In this document: positions 36,710 through 44,967 of the stretch, piece by piece
Layout: each line of letters opens with the position of its first letter
How positions within the stretch are numbered: the first letter of the stretch is position 1
From: Deltaproteobacteria bacterium
GTDB taxonomy: Bacteria > Myxococcota > JADLHZ01
Reading direction: 5' to 3'
DNA: 64,000 bases
Assembly (NCBI GenBank): GCA_020848545.1
Contig: JADLHZ010000085.1
Span: 124,001-188,000 of the forward strand
The notes under the pieces: model-generated
What the model was told of the DNA's origin: nothing
The model's input: only the letters and a program-made list of their open reading frames with translations
Databases searched by the model: none
Translations under genes and position numbers: made by a program

Positions 36710-38142
36710 TTGGTGATCGCGCACGAGAACGGAACGGCGATGGAGAAGACGCTGCCCTTCTGCAGCTCGCTCGTCGCCCACACCGCCCCGCCGTGCGCTT
36801 CCACGAAGTTGCGCACGATCGCCAGGCCGAGGCCGGTGCCGCCGTATTCACGCGTCGACGAGCTGTCGACTTGGAAGAACGGCTCGAACACCTTTTGCAG
36901 CTTGTCGTCTGGGATACCGATGCCGGTGTCGCGCACGCTGATGAGCAGCCACTTGTTGTTCTCGGGCACGAAGGGATCGAAGCCCTTGCCCGACTCCTTC
37001 GGCAAGGAGCCGTCGAAGTGCTGCACCTTCAGCTCGACGGTGCCGCCTTCTGGCGTGAACTTCACGGCGTTGCCGAGCAAGTTCGTGATGCTCCGGTGCA
37101 ACTTCTCCTCGTCGAGCAAGAAGAGCTGCCCGCCCTCCGGAAAGTGACTGACGAGGTTCAGGTTCTTCTTGCGCGCCTGCGGCAGCACGTCCGTCAGCGA
37201 GGCCTTGGCGACGAGCGAGATGTCGACCGGATTTCGCGCGAGCTTGAAGGTGCCGCTCTCGATCTTCGAGAGATCCAAGATCGAGGTGATCAGCTGGAGC
37301 AGGCTCTCGCCCTTCTCCATGATCGTGGCGACATAGTCCTTCTGCTCGTTTTGCAGCGGCCCGGCGAGCCCTTCGAGCAGCATCTCGGAGTAGCCGATGA
37401 CGCTGGTCAACGGCGTGCGCAGCTCGTGGCTGACCGTGGCGATGAAGTTCGACTTCAGCCGATCCATCTCGCGCAGCTTGTCGTTGGCCTGCGAGAGCGT
37501 GCGGTTGCGCTCTTCCAAGTCGGAGTAAGCGGCGGTGATCGACTCGATGTGCATCTGCGACGCGACGAGCGCCTTGTAGCCGCTGAAGATCACGGTATCG
37601 ACGACCTTCTGGCAGTGCAAAACGACGGCGTCGATCGCGCGCTCGGCGATCGGCCGGATCTGCACGAGCAGATCGTTCGCTTGCTGCTGCTTCATGTCCG
37701 GCGCGAGCCCCTGGAGCTCGCCCGGCGCGCGCAGCAGCGTCTCGGGGCGGAATGGCCCGTAGACGATGCGCCCGAGGAAGTCACCTTCGAGGTAGATCGG
37801 CCCGACGCGGTAGCGCAGCCCCGAGAAGCACTGCTTGGCCTCCGGGCTCGGCGAGTCGAGCTCGCACGACTTCACTTCGCCGACGAGCTTCGTGCAGCGC
37901 ACCTTGGTCTCGTAGTGCGCGAACATCAGGCCGCAGTACTCGGTGGTCTGCGCGCGGAAGTCGACGAGCTTCTGGCCGCCCTGATCGAAGACCTTCACGC
38001 CGATCCCGTAGAGCTCGCTGAAGCTCTTCAAAAGATCGCGAAACGACGCCTGATCGATGAGGTCGGCGAGCTTGGGCTTTCGGCTCAACACGGACCCGCC
38101 GGGTTGCAACGTGAACATGTTGTCGCCGGTCGAGGTGGTCAT
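36706..38142 (-). CDS. PocR-domain sensor histidine kinase
   Basis: 478 residues. Residues 25-180 form a PocR sensory domain (LIDQASFRDLLKSFSELYGIGVKVFD, CGLMFAHYETKVRCTK, CFSGLRYRVGPIYLEGDFLGRIVYGPF). A short coiled coil leads to HisKA with TVSHELRTPLTSVIGYSEMLL and to a full HATPase domain (LLGNAVKFTPEGG, DTGIGIPDDKL, GGTGLGLAIVRNFVEAHGG). There are no membrane segments, so it is cytoplasmic. PocR domains bind small carbon compounds such as diols. It overlaps the GTPase gene upstream by 4 bases and thiL downstream. Confidence 0.92.
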   Translation of the reverse strand: MTTSTGDNMFTLQPGGSVLSRKPKLADLIDQASFRDLLKSFSELYGIGVKVFDQGGQKLVDFRAQTTEYCGLMFAHYETKVRCTKLVGEVKSCELDSPSPEAKQCFSGLRYRVGPIYLEGDFLGRIVYGPFRPETLLRAPGELQGLAPDMKQQQANDLLVQIRPIAERAIDAVVLHCQKVVDTVIFSGYKALVASQMHIESITAAYSDLEERNRTLSQANDKLREMDRLKSNFIATVSHELRTPLTSVIGYSEMLLEGLAGPLQNEQKDYVATIMEKGESLLQLITSILDLSKIESGTFKLARNPVDISLVAKASLTDVLPQARKKNLNLVSHFPEGGQLFLLDEEKLHRSITNLLGNAVKFTPEGGTVELKVQHFDGSLPKESGKGFDPFVPENNKWLLISVRDTGIGIPDDKLQKVFEPFFQVDSSSTREYGGTGLGLAIVRNFVEAHGGAVWATSELQKGSVFSIAVPFSCAITK

Positions 38143-38816
38143 GGATTCGCCAACAATCCTTCCCGCGGTTTGGAGGCCCCCTCGAACACGCGACGCAGAA
38201 AATCTTCGCGTGTGATCTTCACCATCTGTTCGATGTGATGCTTCTTGTCCAAGTACTCCCAGACCTGCGACAGCAAGCCTTCGACGGTCTCGAGCACACC
38301 TTCGCCGCGGATGGCGACGGCGCCGTAGACGAGCTCCTTGCCCTTCTTCCTCACCTCTTCGATCTCTTCGTCCGAGCGCACGTTCGGCATGTCGCGCTTG
38401 TTGAACTGGATGACGATCGGGATGTTCTCGTCGAGCTTGTTCGCGCGCAGGTTCTCTTTCAGGCTCAGCCAGAACTCGTTGTTCGCCTTGGCCTCTTCGC
38501 GCTGCGAGTCGGCGATGAAGGCGATGCCGTCGGCGCCTTCGAGCACGAGCCGCCGGGTCGACGCGTGCATGATCTGGCCGGGAACCGTGTACAGCTTGAT
38601 CTTGATCTTGAAGCCGTTCGACGTCTTGAAGAACACCGGCAAGACGTCGAAGAAGAGCGTGCGATCGTCGGCGGTGTCGAGGGTCATCAAGCGGCCGCAG
38701 CTCTGGCCGTTCAGCAAATGATGCAGCGCCTGCAAGTTGGTCGTCTTGCCCGACAACGGCGGGCCGTAGAAGACGACTTTGAGCGCGATCTCGCGCTGGC
38801 TCACATTCAGCTGCAT
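38139..38816 (-). CDS. MglA-like small GTPase
   Basis: 225 residues. P-loop GPPLSGKTT (18-25), switch II region YTVPGQIMHAST, and NKRD as the base-recognition motif (FNKRDMP). The TVPGQ phrase is typical of the MglA family, which sets polarity and drives gliding in myxobacteria. MglA is about 195 residues; this one has a C-terminal extension (EQMVKITREDFLRRVFEGASK). No MglB-like activator is in the window. Being first in the overlapping block with the PocR kinase suggests a joint signalling role. Confidence 0.9.
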   Translation of the reverse strand: MQLNVSQREIALKVVFYGPPLSGKTTNLQALHHLLNGQSCGRLMTLDTADDRTLFFDVLPVFFKTSNGFKIKIKLYTVPGQIMHASTRRLVLEGADGIAFIADSQREEAKANNEFWLSLKENLRANKLDENIPIVIQFNKRDMPNVRSDEEIEEVRKKGKELVYGAVAIRGEGVLETVEGLLSQVWEYLDKKHHIEQMVKITREDFLRRVFEGASKPREGLLANP

Positions 38817-38890
38817 AGGCCTCTACGGTTTAGCATTCGTGCACAGTCGCGCCAAACTTAGCTGAGTACGTGAGTTCGGGCGAGACCTAC

Positions 38891-39046
38891 ATGTGGGCGT
38901 CGACGATGGCTGCGGGAGTTCGCACGTGCACAGGCGGAATGTTGCAGCATCACTTTCAGAAGTTGAACAAGGCGACGTTCGCCATGGACAAGATGGCGAG
39001 CGAGAACCTGCAGCGGTTGATCGATGAGGATCAGAAGAAGCGCTAG
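38891..39046 (+). CDS. Possible small protein
   Basis: A 51-residue frame from ATG 38891 (an in-frame GTG at 38870 would add 7 residues), whose C-terminal 35 residues look like an amphipathic charged helix (FQKLNKATFAMDKMASENLQRLIDEDQKKR). No ribosome binding site is clear. It may be a real small protein or the tail of a lost gene at the border of the accessory island. Family unknown. Confidence 0.35.
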   Translation: MWASTMAAGVRTCTGGMLQHHFQKLNKATFAMDKMASENLQRLIDEDQKKR

Positions 39047-39102
39047 GGCTTCTTCCCGATCCGTCGTGGGCACTGCCACCGCGAAGATGCTAGGATCACG
39101 TG

Positions 39103-40500
39103 ATGCGCGCCATCGTATCGACCGTGCTCGCGTGTCTTGCTGGGTGCGCGCGCACCGTCCCATACGAGCCGAGACCGGTCGCGAAGAACCTTTCGCGACC
39201 GGCGCCAAAAGAGGGCAACACCCTCGGCACCGCGCATCCGGTGTATTCGGCAACGGTCGCTCCGGATGGTGCCTGGGCGGTCGTCTGCCAAGCGCGGCGC
39301 GACACGGATAGAGACGGAACAATTGCTGCCATCTATTCGGGCTGCGGCAACGCAAAGGTCACCGGGGACGAGCGCCACCTTTGGCTCGTCGTCGAAGAGG
39401 GGGACGGCGAAATCATCGATCTCTTCTTCGGCAGTGATCCCAGCGGCAGGTGGATTGCCTACACAGCTGCCGATACGCTTTTTCTCCGCGATACCGTCGG
39501 TGGCGAACGTGTCGCGCTGCTGCGAAAAGTCGCGAGCGTTGGGCGCGCTCATCGCGATGGGCTCGCCGCATTTAGCGATGACGGTCGCTGGCTCCTGCAT
39601 CCCGATCGCGAAGGCGATCGCATCGTGTTGAAGCTGAGGGACCTCGAGCTTCGACACGAAACGCTGGTTCCGACGCCCGAAGGATCATGGTGGCTGCCGA
39701 GATTTGTGCCGACGAGTGACGCCATCGCATTTCACATGCTTCCACCCGGGATGGAGCGACCCTTCGAGCCCATCGCGATGGATGAGGACGTCTGCACCGA
39801 GCCGATGACAATCGAGAGAGCAACGCATGGCTGGTGGCCGGACACGATCGTCCAACCTCTCGATTTCAGTCGTCCCGCCATCCACGTGTCGGCGGGATGG
39901 CCAACCCTTCGTGGCGGCCTCGCGGTGTCTGACGGCAAGGGCGCGAGCTTTCTGGGTTACGACGGCACGCGCGAAGTGCTCACCGATCAGTGCGTCTCCA
40001 CCATTTTGCACGTGGATGTCTTTACGGGCGCCATGGTGGCTCATGCATGCGACGGCGGGCATGTATGGCTTCGCCGCGGCTATCCCGCGAAGCCGCTTCC
40101 TCGCAGCTTGAGACTGTCGAAGCCGATGGGTCATCGCCGGCTTCTTCCGGAATCGCGCGACAAGGTGCTCTATGCTTGGGACATCAGCACCGGCGAATCG
40201 ATCGCGGTGGCCAAGCTCGTGCGAGGTCTCGGCAAAGAGCCATGGGAGGAACAAGGGACGAGCGATGATGGTTTCAGCGTCTGGGGCCTCGAAACCCGGG
40301 TTAACGTTGAGCGCGGGCGCGACGGAGCATGGAGGGCGCGTGCGGTGAGCGAAACGATCGAGTCGCGTCAGGAATACCGCAACCGTGCGGACCCTGCGTC
40401 GTACCTCGTGCGCGCGCAGCGTGGCGCGTTCGAGCTTCGGATGGCCGGCCGCGATCTCGGGCCGTTGCGCTGGCAGCTGCGCGTGACACCGCGGGAATGA
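39103..40500 (+). CDS. Lipoprotein with beta-propeller-like repeats
   Basis: 465 residues from ATG 39103 (GTG 39100 is an alternative); AGGA lies 7 bases upstream. MRAIVSTVLACLAGC is a lipoprotein signal. The body has blade-like repeats such as YSATVAPDGAWAVVC, DPSGRWIAYTAADTLFLRD, FSDDGRWLLHPDREGD and KVLYAWDISTGESIAV, reminiscent of WD40/TolB-type propellers. Function unknown. It begins the region whose base composition is less GC-rich than the flanks. Confidence 0.65.
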   Translation: MRAIVSTVLACLAGCARTVPYEPRPVAKNLSRPAPKEGNTLGTAHPVYSATVAPDGAWAVVCQARRDTDRDGTIAAIYSGCGNAKVTGDERHLWLVVEEGDGEIIDLFFGSDPSGRWIAYTAADTLFLRDTVGGERVALLRKVASVGRAHRDGLAAFSDDGRWLLHPDREGDRIVLKLRDLELRHETLVPTPEGSWWLPRFVPTSDAIAFHMLPPGMERPFEPIAMDEDVCTEPMTIERATHGWWPDTIVQPLDFSRPAIHVSAGWPTLRGGLAVSDGKGASFLGYDGTREVLTDQCVSTILHVDVFTGAMVAHACDGGHVWLRRGYPAKPLPRSLRLSKPMGHRRLLPESRDKVLYAWDISTGESIAVAKLVRGLGKEPWEEQGTSDDGFSVWGLETRVNVERGRDGAWRARAVSETIESRQEYRNRADPASYLVRAQRGAFELRMAGRDLGPLRWQLRVTPRE

Positions 40501-40516
40501 AGGCTGACGAGGGACG

Positions 40517-40963
40517 ATGCTCGTCGTGTTGGCCATCTACTTGGGCGCGCCCGCGGTTCTCGCCACCGTAGCGGTGTCGTGGTGGGTCTGGCGCGAAGGG
40601 CTGAAAAAGATGGCAGTGGGGCTAGTGCTCGTCGCCGTCTCGATCGAGACCCTCATGCTTTGGGGCGGCTACAATCAGATGCATTACTGGGACGGTTACG
40701 ATCTGAATCCAAGGGTGCGCGCCGCGGACGTGGCGGGCACTTGGACACGCGCAGGCAAGATCATTGAGCTTCGCGATGACGGTACGTTTTCGTCGAACGA
40801 CGGAACGCGGGGTCAGTGGGCGATGGGAAATGGCGCGTACCTCAGGGCGGGCGCGCAACGCTGGAAGGTGCTCAGCCGAGATGGACAGTTGCTTCTGCTA
40901 GCGGTGGACGAGCTGTCAGATCCCGATGAGTGGAACAGGGCAAAGGTGTTTTCGCGCCGTTGA
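40517..40963 (+). CDS. Small membrane protein with lipocalin-like tail
   Basis: 148 residues. Two hydrophobic segments (VVLAIYLGAPAVLATVAVSWW and VGLVLVAVSIETLMLW) are followed by a soluble part reading VAGTWTRAGKIIELRDDGTFSS ... RWKVLSRDGQLLLLAVDEL, which resembles small lipocalin-like domains. It lies 16 bases after the preceding lipoprotein gene, so the two are probably cotranscribed. Function unknown. Confidence 0.6.
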   Translation: MLVVLAIYLGAPAVLATVAVSWWVWREGLKKMAVGLVLVAVSIETLMLWGGYNQMHYWDGYDLNPRVRAADVAGTWTRAGKIIELRDDGTFSSNDGTRGQWAMGNGAYLRAGAQRWKVLSRDGQLLLLAVDELSDPDEWNRAKVFSRR

Positions 40964-41145
40964 TTTGAGCGCGCGCCGCCTTCGCTAGAACGAACCCTCC
41001 CCTGTTGTGTTGCAACTAGTGAAGGAGCTGGCCGTCACCCTGGCAAGGCCGAGGCCATGATCGAGGTCGAGATCCAGCGGGTTTTTCGGTGAGAGCCGCC
41101 GTAGAGCCCGGGGTTGGCATGTGACGTGCTGCGAGAGAATTATAC

Positions 41146-41177
41146 TTGACGCGTTGCATTGCCAGGTTATTACCTGG
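41146..41177 (+). promoter_or_regulatory. Candidate promoter with palindrome over the -10 region
   Basis: TTGACG at 41146-41151 and TATTAC at 41168-41173, 16 bases apart, resemble -35 and -10 boxes. The inverted repeat ccaggt-tatt-acctgg (41162-41177) covers the -10 box. This is the layout of an autoregulated promoter. It lies 71 bases before the three-gene cassette at 41249. Confidence 0.5.
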
Positions 41178-41248
41178 ACAGTGACGCGCCGACCCCGGAC
41201 GACTGGAATCCTAGTTGGTGTTGACCGGTGTAGATCCGTGAGTGCGCG

Positions 41249-42073
41249 ATGAAGCTACCTGAGTTCGAAAATCACCCGCTGAACGAAGTAGCAATGGCCG
41301 TGCAGTTTGCGCCGCTTCAGCACCTCCATACCCCTCGTCTCGGTGCGCTCTGGCAGCTTTTTCGCTCTCGGTTCCCGAGTGTAGAAGAGCATCCTCCGCT
41401 GGAGCCGCAATTTGAGGTATTCCCGTCGCCGCCAACCAGCGGCGTGAATGTGAGACTGGAGACACATCCACCACGACCGCGTGTTTGGTTTCTTACCACG
41501 GACGGAGCGCAACTCGTTCAGATACAGAACGATCGTTTCATTAGGAACTGGCGCCGCAGTGAGGGAATGACGGCGGCGTCCTATCCTCGCTACAGCAAGC
41601 TCCGTGAGGAGTTTGAAAAGGACGCTGGATTGTTTGCAGATTTCTTAGCACGCGACGGTGGCGGCGAGCCGAAGATCAATCAGTGCGAGCTCACCTACAT
41701 CAACCAGGTAGCGCCATGCGCTGTGTGGAAGACTCACGCCGAATTTTCCCGGGTATTCCCGTGGGTGACGAACAAGCAAATCGCCACGCTGCCGATGGAG
41801 TCGGAGGACGGACAATTTTTACTTCGCTTCATCCTACGCGACGCGGCCAACGCCCCCGTTGGTCGGCTTGCTGTCGTAGTGCAGCCCGCATTCGCGCGAG
41901 ACACCGGCGAACCTCGGTTCATCTTTCGGCTCACCGTGAGAGGGGCACCGTCCGGAGTCAGCATCGACAGTGCGTTGAAGTTCTTCGACGCAGGTCATGC
42001 GATGATCGTCAAAGCGTTCGACGCACTCACGTCAGCAGAGATGCATGCTGCTTGGAGGAAGAAAAATGCTTGA
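41249..42073 (+). CDS. TIGR04255-family protein (cassette gene A)
   Basis: 274 residues, close to the family's usual length. The N-terminus PLNEVAMAVQFAPLQHLHTPRLGALWQLFRSRFPSVEE and the phrase LVQIQNDRFIRNWRR ... YPRYSKLREEFEKDAG are typical of TIGR04255, a broadly scattered family of unknown function. No membrane segment or signal is present, so it is cytoplasmic. It overlaps the next gene by 8 bases. Codon use is less GC-biased than in flanking genes, which suggests recent acquisition. No function should be assigned beyond the family name. Confidence 0.8.
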   Translation: MKLPEFENHPLNEVAMAVQFAPLQHLHTPRLGALWQLFRSRFPSVEEHPPLEPQFEVFPSPPTSGVNVRLETHPPRPRVWFLTTDGAQLVQIQNDRFIRNWRRSEGMTAASYPRYSKLREEFEKDAGLFADFLARDGGGEPKINQCELTYINQVAPCAVWKTHAEFSRVFPWVTNKQIATLPMESEDGQFLLRFILRDAANAPVGRLAVVVQPAFARDTGEPRFIFRLTVRGAPSGVSIDSALKFFDAGHAMIVKAFDALTSAEMHAAWRKKNA

Positions 42074-42575
42074 TCAAATGAGCGCAACTGCCCCGCGAAT
42101 GCTCCTTACGGAATGCAACTATCCGAGTAGCGAGGGTGTGACTGCTTTTTCGGAGGCGTCGAGATCCACCACAGTTACTTTGCGCGACAACACGGGAGGC
42201 AGTATCGACGTCCACGTCACAGGGGAGGCCCCTCAGTGGTTTGTCGCGATGCTCGAAGACATCCAGAAGGCGCTAGTCTTGCGCGCCAATTGGGACGGTT
42301 ACGGCGCGATTGCTGTCACAAAGGAAGCCGCGCGTTCGATCATCATGCTCGCTGCAAATCTCATGCGTCCAAATACGCCTCGTCCGAGCGTCGTCCCGAC
42401 GAACCGAGGAGGACTTCAGCTTGAGTGGCATCAGGGAGGCGTGGATCTCGAAATCCGCTCCTCAATGCCAGGAGTTTACGAAGCATTCTACTGCGATGCC
42501 GATGGGGAATGGGAACGCACGCTGTTTTTCAACTTCACTGAGCTTACGCCGAAGTTGGCCAAGCTCGTACACTGA
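42066..42575 (+). CDS. Conserved protein of unknown function (cassette gene B)
   Basis: 169 residues from ATG 42066. The central part, LRANWDGYGAIAVTKEAARSIIMLAANL ... PSVVPTNRGGLQLEWHQGGVDLEI, has the look of a conserved uncharacterised family (NWDGYGA and GGLQLEWH are its most regular points). There are no membrane segments. The 8-base overlap with the TIGR04255 gene and the 9-base gap to gene C indicate one transcript. The family assignment rests on motif memory and not on a search. Confidence 0.72.
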   Translation: MLDQMSATAPRMLLTECNYPSSEGVTAFSEASRSTTVTLRDNTGGSIDVHVTGEAPQWFVAMLEDIQKALVLRANWDGYGAIAVTKEAARSIIMLAANLMRPNTPRPSVVPTNRGGLQLEWHQGGVDLEIRSSMPGVYEAFYCDADGEWERTLFFNFTELTPKLAKLVH

Positions 42576-42584
42576 GCGTGCAGG

Positions 42585-43001
42585 GTGACGGGTGCGGGCG
42601 ATCCGAGCACGCTCGAACTCCGAGACGACTCGACGATCCTGGACTCGGACATCATTTGGCGCCGCGTCGCTCCACATCAAATTGTCCAGCTGGATCAAAA
42701 TCTCGGGCGTTCCCGTGCGAGCACGGGTGCGTTCGATGATAGCAGCGACGGCACGCCGATGTCCGCCTGCTTGGCGAGGATCGTTCTTCAACGCGGCGAG
42801 TCCGCAGAGGTCGCGTTGCAACCGTTTCCAGGATTTTGCATGGTCTGGTTCACAGCAGGTTTTGTGCGTTCGCTAGGCCTGGGGGTGATGATGTCACCCC
42901 CGCCGGATGAGCACGTCTTCGTCTTCGGAAAGAAGACGAAGAGCGTTACGAACAAGCTCGCGAAACAAAGCGATTGGATTGTCGCCCCGCCAAAAAGTTA
43001 G
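42585..43001 (+). CDS. Conserved protein of unknown function (cassette gene C)
   Basis: 138 residues from GTG 42585. Features are an N-terminal DSDIIWRRVAPHQIVQLDQNLGRSRASTGAFDDSSDGTPMSACLA, a mid segment VWFTAGFVRSLGLG, and a C-terminal EHVFVFGKKTKSVTNKLAKQSDWIV. The HIV-x-D-xN-GR-R-S and FGKKT-SV-KLA patterns recur in uncharacterised bacterial proteins. No catalytic motif is recognisable. It is the last gene of the cassette; a 12-bp inverted repeat follows at 43058. Confidence 0.68.
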   Translation: MTGAGDPSTLELRDDSTILDSDIIWRRVAPHQIVQLDQNLGRSRASTGAFDDSSDGTPMSACLARIVLQRGESAEVALQPFPGFCMVWFTAGFVRSLGLGVMMSPPPDEHVFVFGKKTKSVTNKLAKQSDWIVAPPKS

Positions 43002-43057
43002 TGTCCGATAACTGCGAATTCTCTGCGGCTCTCGACATGACTCGCCTCCTCGCCGTG

Positions 43058-43144
43058 TGCGAAAAACGGGGGTGCAAAACTCGGCTGCCAATCGCCCGCC
43101 CTATGCTGCGGCGATGAGGTCGCGGCAACCGACCGTTTTTCGCA
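43058..43144. repeat. Inverted repeat with 63-base loop after the cassette
   Basis: tgcgaaaaacgg at 43058-43069 is the exact complement of ccgtttttcgca at 43133-43144. The arm core (cgaaaaa-cgg) and loop size resemble the hairpins at 738-963, but the loop sequence is different. It may be a terminator for the cassette or a third, diverged member of the same element. Confidence 0.5.
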
Positions 43145-43229
43145 GATTGCGTTCAGGCCGGCGCGTCTATACTGATCTCAAGATGAATGCGGGGGTGCGG
43201 TCTGGCGGGCGGATACGCACGCGCTGCTC

Positions 43230-43607
43230 GTGGCCGAGCTCGCCGCCGAAAACCACGTCGCCATCGAAGGCCGCTCGCTGGCCCAGATGGCAGAGGAGAT
43301 GGAGCTCGCGCAGACGCTCCACCTGCTCCGCGGCGATCTGGCCGTGGCGCTCGCGCGCGTCGACGACACGATCTTGAAGAGTCGTGCGAGCGCGTACCGA
43401 ACGTTCCTCTCGTTCTATCGGCAGCTCAACGGGCTCGCCGAAGACGTGACGAGCGTGGCGACGAAGCTGGAGCCGGTGATCGACTTCTTCGCGCAACCGT
43501 CGGCGAAAAAATCAGCGAACACCGACAAGGAGGCGGTGGCAACACCAGCGGCCCCGGTGACGGATGCGCCGAAGCCGCAGCCAGCGCCTGAGAAAGTCCC
43601 CGCGTAA
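43230..43607 (+). CDS. Small helical protein, unknown, possibly N-truncated
   Basis: 125 residues from GTG 43230. The first 90 residues are helical (AELAAENHVAIEGRSLAQMAEEMELAQTLHLLRGDLAVALARVDDTILKSR), and the last 35 are Pro/Ala/Lys-rich. The frame stays open upstream to about 43180 without a better start, so the original N-terminus may have been lost at the island border. High-GC codon use resumes here. No family recognised. Confidence 0.5.
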   Translation: MAELAAENHVAIEGRSLAQMAEEMELAQTLHLLRGDLAVALARVDDTILKSRASAYRTFLSFYRQLNGLAEDVTSVATKLEPVIDFFAQPSAKKSANTDKEAVATPAAPVTDAPKPQPAPEKVPA

Positions 43608-43777
43608 TTCCTTGGGCAAGCGCGGCGCCGTGATGTCTTGCGGCGCCGCGCCGGCCGGCCCACCCGCCATGCATCATGCATCAGCTCATGATCTCCGCGC
43701 GCGCACCAAACGAGAGTCTTCGGGCAATCTATCCGCGCGGGACGACGCTTTGCCTCGCCGATCGGTCCCCGAGGCGC

Positions 43778-44080
43778 TCAGGCCCAAACAGCGAGACACA
43801 CCCCGACGACGATAAGCCCGACGACTGCGACAAGGCTCCAGAACAGGATCGCTTCGCCGCGAGAAAGGCGGGCAAGCCACTGATCAAATCGCGCGATCAA
43901 AGTTCGTTCGTCATCCCGAGACTTATCAGCCGATCCCTCGGCGAACCTCTGGATGGCTAAGCGAACAAGGTATACGCCGACGACAGCTACGATCGCGGTC
44001 GGCATTCCGTAGTCGTGAATAAGGAGCCGAATCATCGGGTGCTCGCTATCAGTCGTGGTGAAAGTATTGCCCACGCGCAT
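43778..44080 (-). CDS. Small membrane protein, two membrane segments
   Basis: 100 residues from ATG 44080 (ATG 44035 would give 85). Hydrophobic segments PTAIVAVVGVYLVRLAIQ and AILFWSLVAVVGLIVVGVCLAVWA flank a charged loop (RFAEGSADKSRDDERTLIARFDQWLARLSRG). Probably in the inner membrane. No family recognised and no operon partner. Confidence 0.5.
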   Translation of the reverse strand: MRVGNTFTTTDSEHPMIRLLIHDYGMPTAIVAVVGVYLVRLAIQRFAEGSADKSRDDERTLIARFDQWLARLSRGEAILFWSLVAVVGLIVVGVCLAVWA

Positions 44081-44225
44081 ATCTTACTCGTACGTCCAGT
44101 TCCACAAGGTGCTCGACGCACTAGCGGGAACGGCTAGCGCGACTATGAGCCCTGGATCGCACGGCCGTCGAACACGCGGAGCGTCCTCAAGACCACGGAG
44201 AAGCGATCTTCGCTGTTGGCTGCCC

Positions 44226-44957
44226 TCAGAGCTCGCTCGCGAGCGAGGCGACGCCGCTGACGACGCGGTTCAACGAGCGCTCGAACATCAGCTTGAACAT
44301 CGGCAACAGCAGGCTCAGATCGTCCGGCGCCGGCGGGCTCTCGGCGTCGAGGCTGAAGGTGCGGCTCGCGTATTGCGTCCCGCGCTCCTGGTAGAATCCG
44401 AGCTCGCCGACGATCTGCGCCGTCGCCATCGGCTTCATGTCTTGCGACCACGTGCGCTTCGAGCTCATCGAGTCGCTCATCGCCGCTTCGCTCTTGCCGC
44501 CGGAGTCGCTCTGCAACGAGCTCCTGATCGCCGTGTACTCTTCGCCGCCGCCGCCGTCGCTCGGCTCAATCGCGACGAGGAGCTTCGTCAGCTTCAGCTC
44601 TCCGACGAGCGCGTCGGGAGGGAGCTTCGCCGGCAGCTCGGCGACGACCTCGACCTTCGTGAAGATCGGCGACAGGCCCTTTTGGAGCTCGTTGGCGATG
44701 AACGAGAGCGGGCTCTTCACGCGCACCGAGCCCACGCTCTGCTGGTAGAGGACCTTGCGCACGTCGACGATCAGGTTCGCGGCCTGCTCGCCTGTCACGT
44801 GAATATAGAGCGTGCGGTTGATGCGGTTCGCCTGCGCCGGCGTGTACCTCACGTTCAAGTCACGCGGGTCGACGTTGCGCATGCTGCCTGAGCCGCCGCT
44901 CATGGAGGGGGCGCAGGCCGAGACGAGGAGGAGCATCGTGAGCAGTGATCGCAGCAT
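44226..44957 (-). CDS. Lipoprotein of unknown function
   Basis: 243 residues from ATG 44957. MLRSLLTMLLLVSAC is a lipoprotein signal with lipobox VSAC. The mature part shows RNVDPRDLNVRYTPAQANRINRTLYIHVTGEQAANLIVDVRKVLYQQ and a C-terminal helix LLPMFKLMFERSLNRVVSGVASLASEL. No domain recognised. It lies 10 bases after the helicase gene on the same strand. Confidence 0.7.
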   Translation of the reverse strand: MLRSLLTMLLLVSACAPSMSGGSGSMRNVDPRDLNVRYTPAQANRINRTLYIHVTGEQAANLIVDVRKVLYQQSVGSVRVKSPLSFIANELQKGLSPIFTKVEVVAELPAKLPPDALVGELKLTKLLVAIEPSDGGGGEEYTAIRSSLQSDSGGKSEAAMSDSMSSKRTWSQDMKPMATAQIVGELGFYQERGTQYASRTFSLDAESPPAPDDLSLLLPMFKLMFERSLNRVVSGVASLASEL

Positions 44958-44967
44958 GCCGATCACC

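Noticed and set aside
40964-41145. Possible transposase or integrase remnant before the TIGR04255 cassette
   Set aside because: Short frames here give no recognisable recombinase motif, and no terminal inverted repeats or target duplications are visible.
44055-44891. Plus-strand open frame opposite the lipoprotein gene
   Set aside because: Composition is that of a GC-rich antisense shadow; the minus strand has a lipoprotein signal and a coherent protein.
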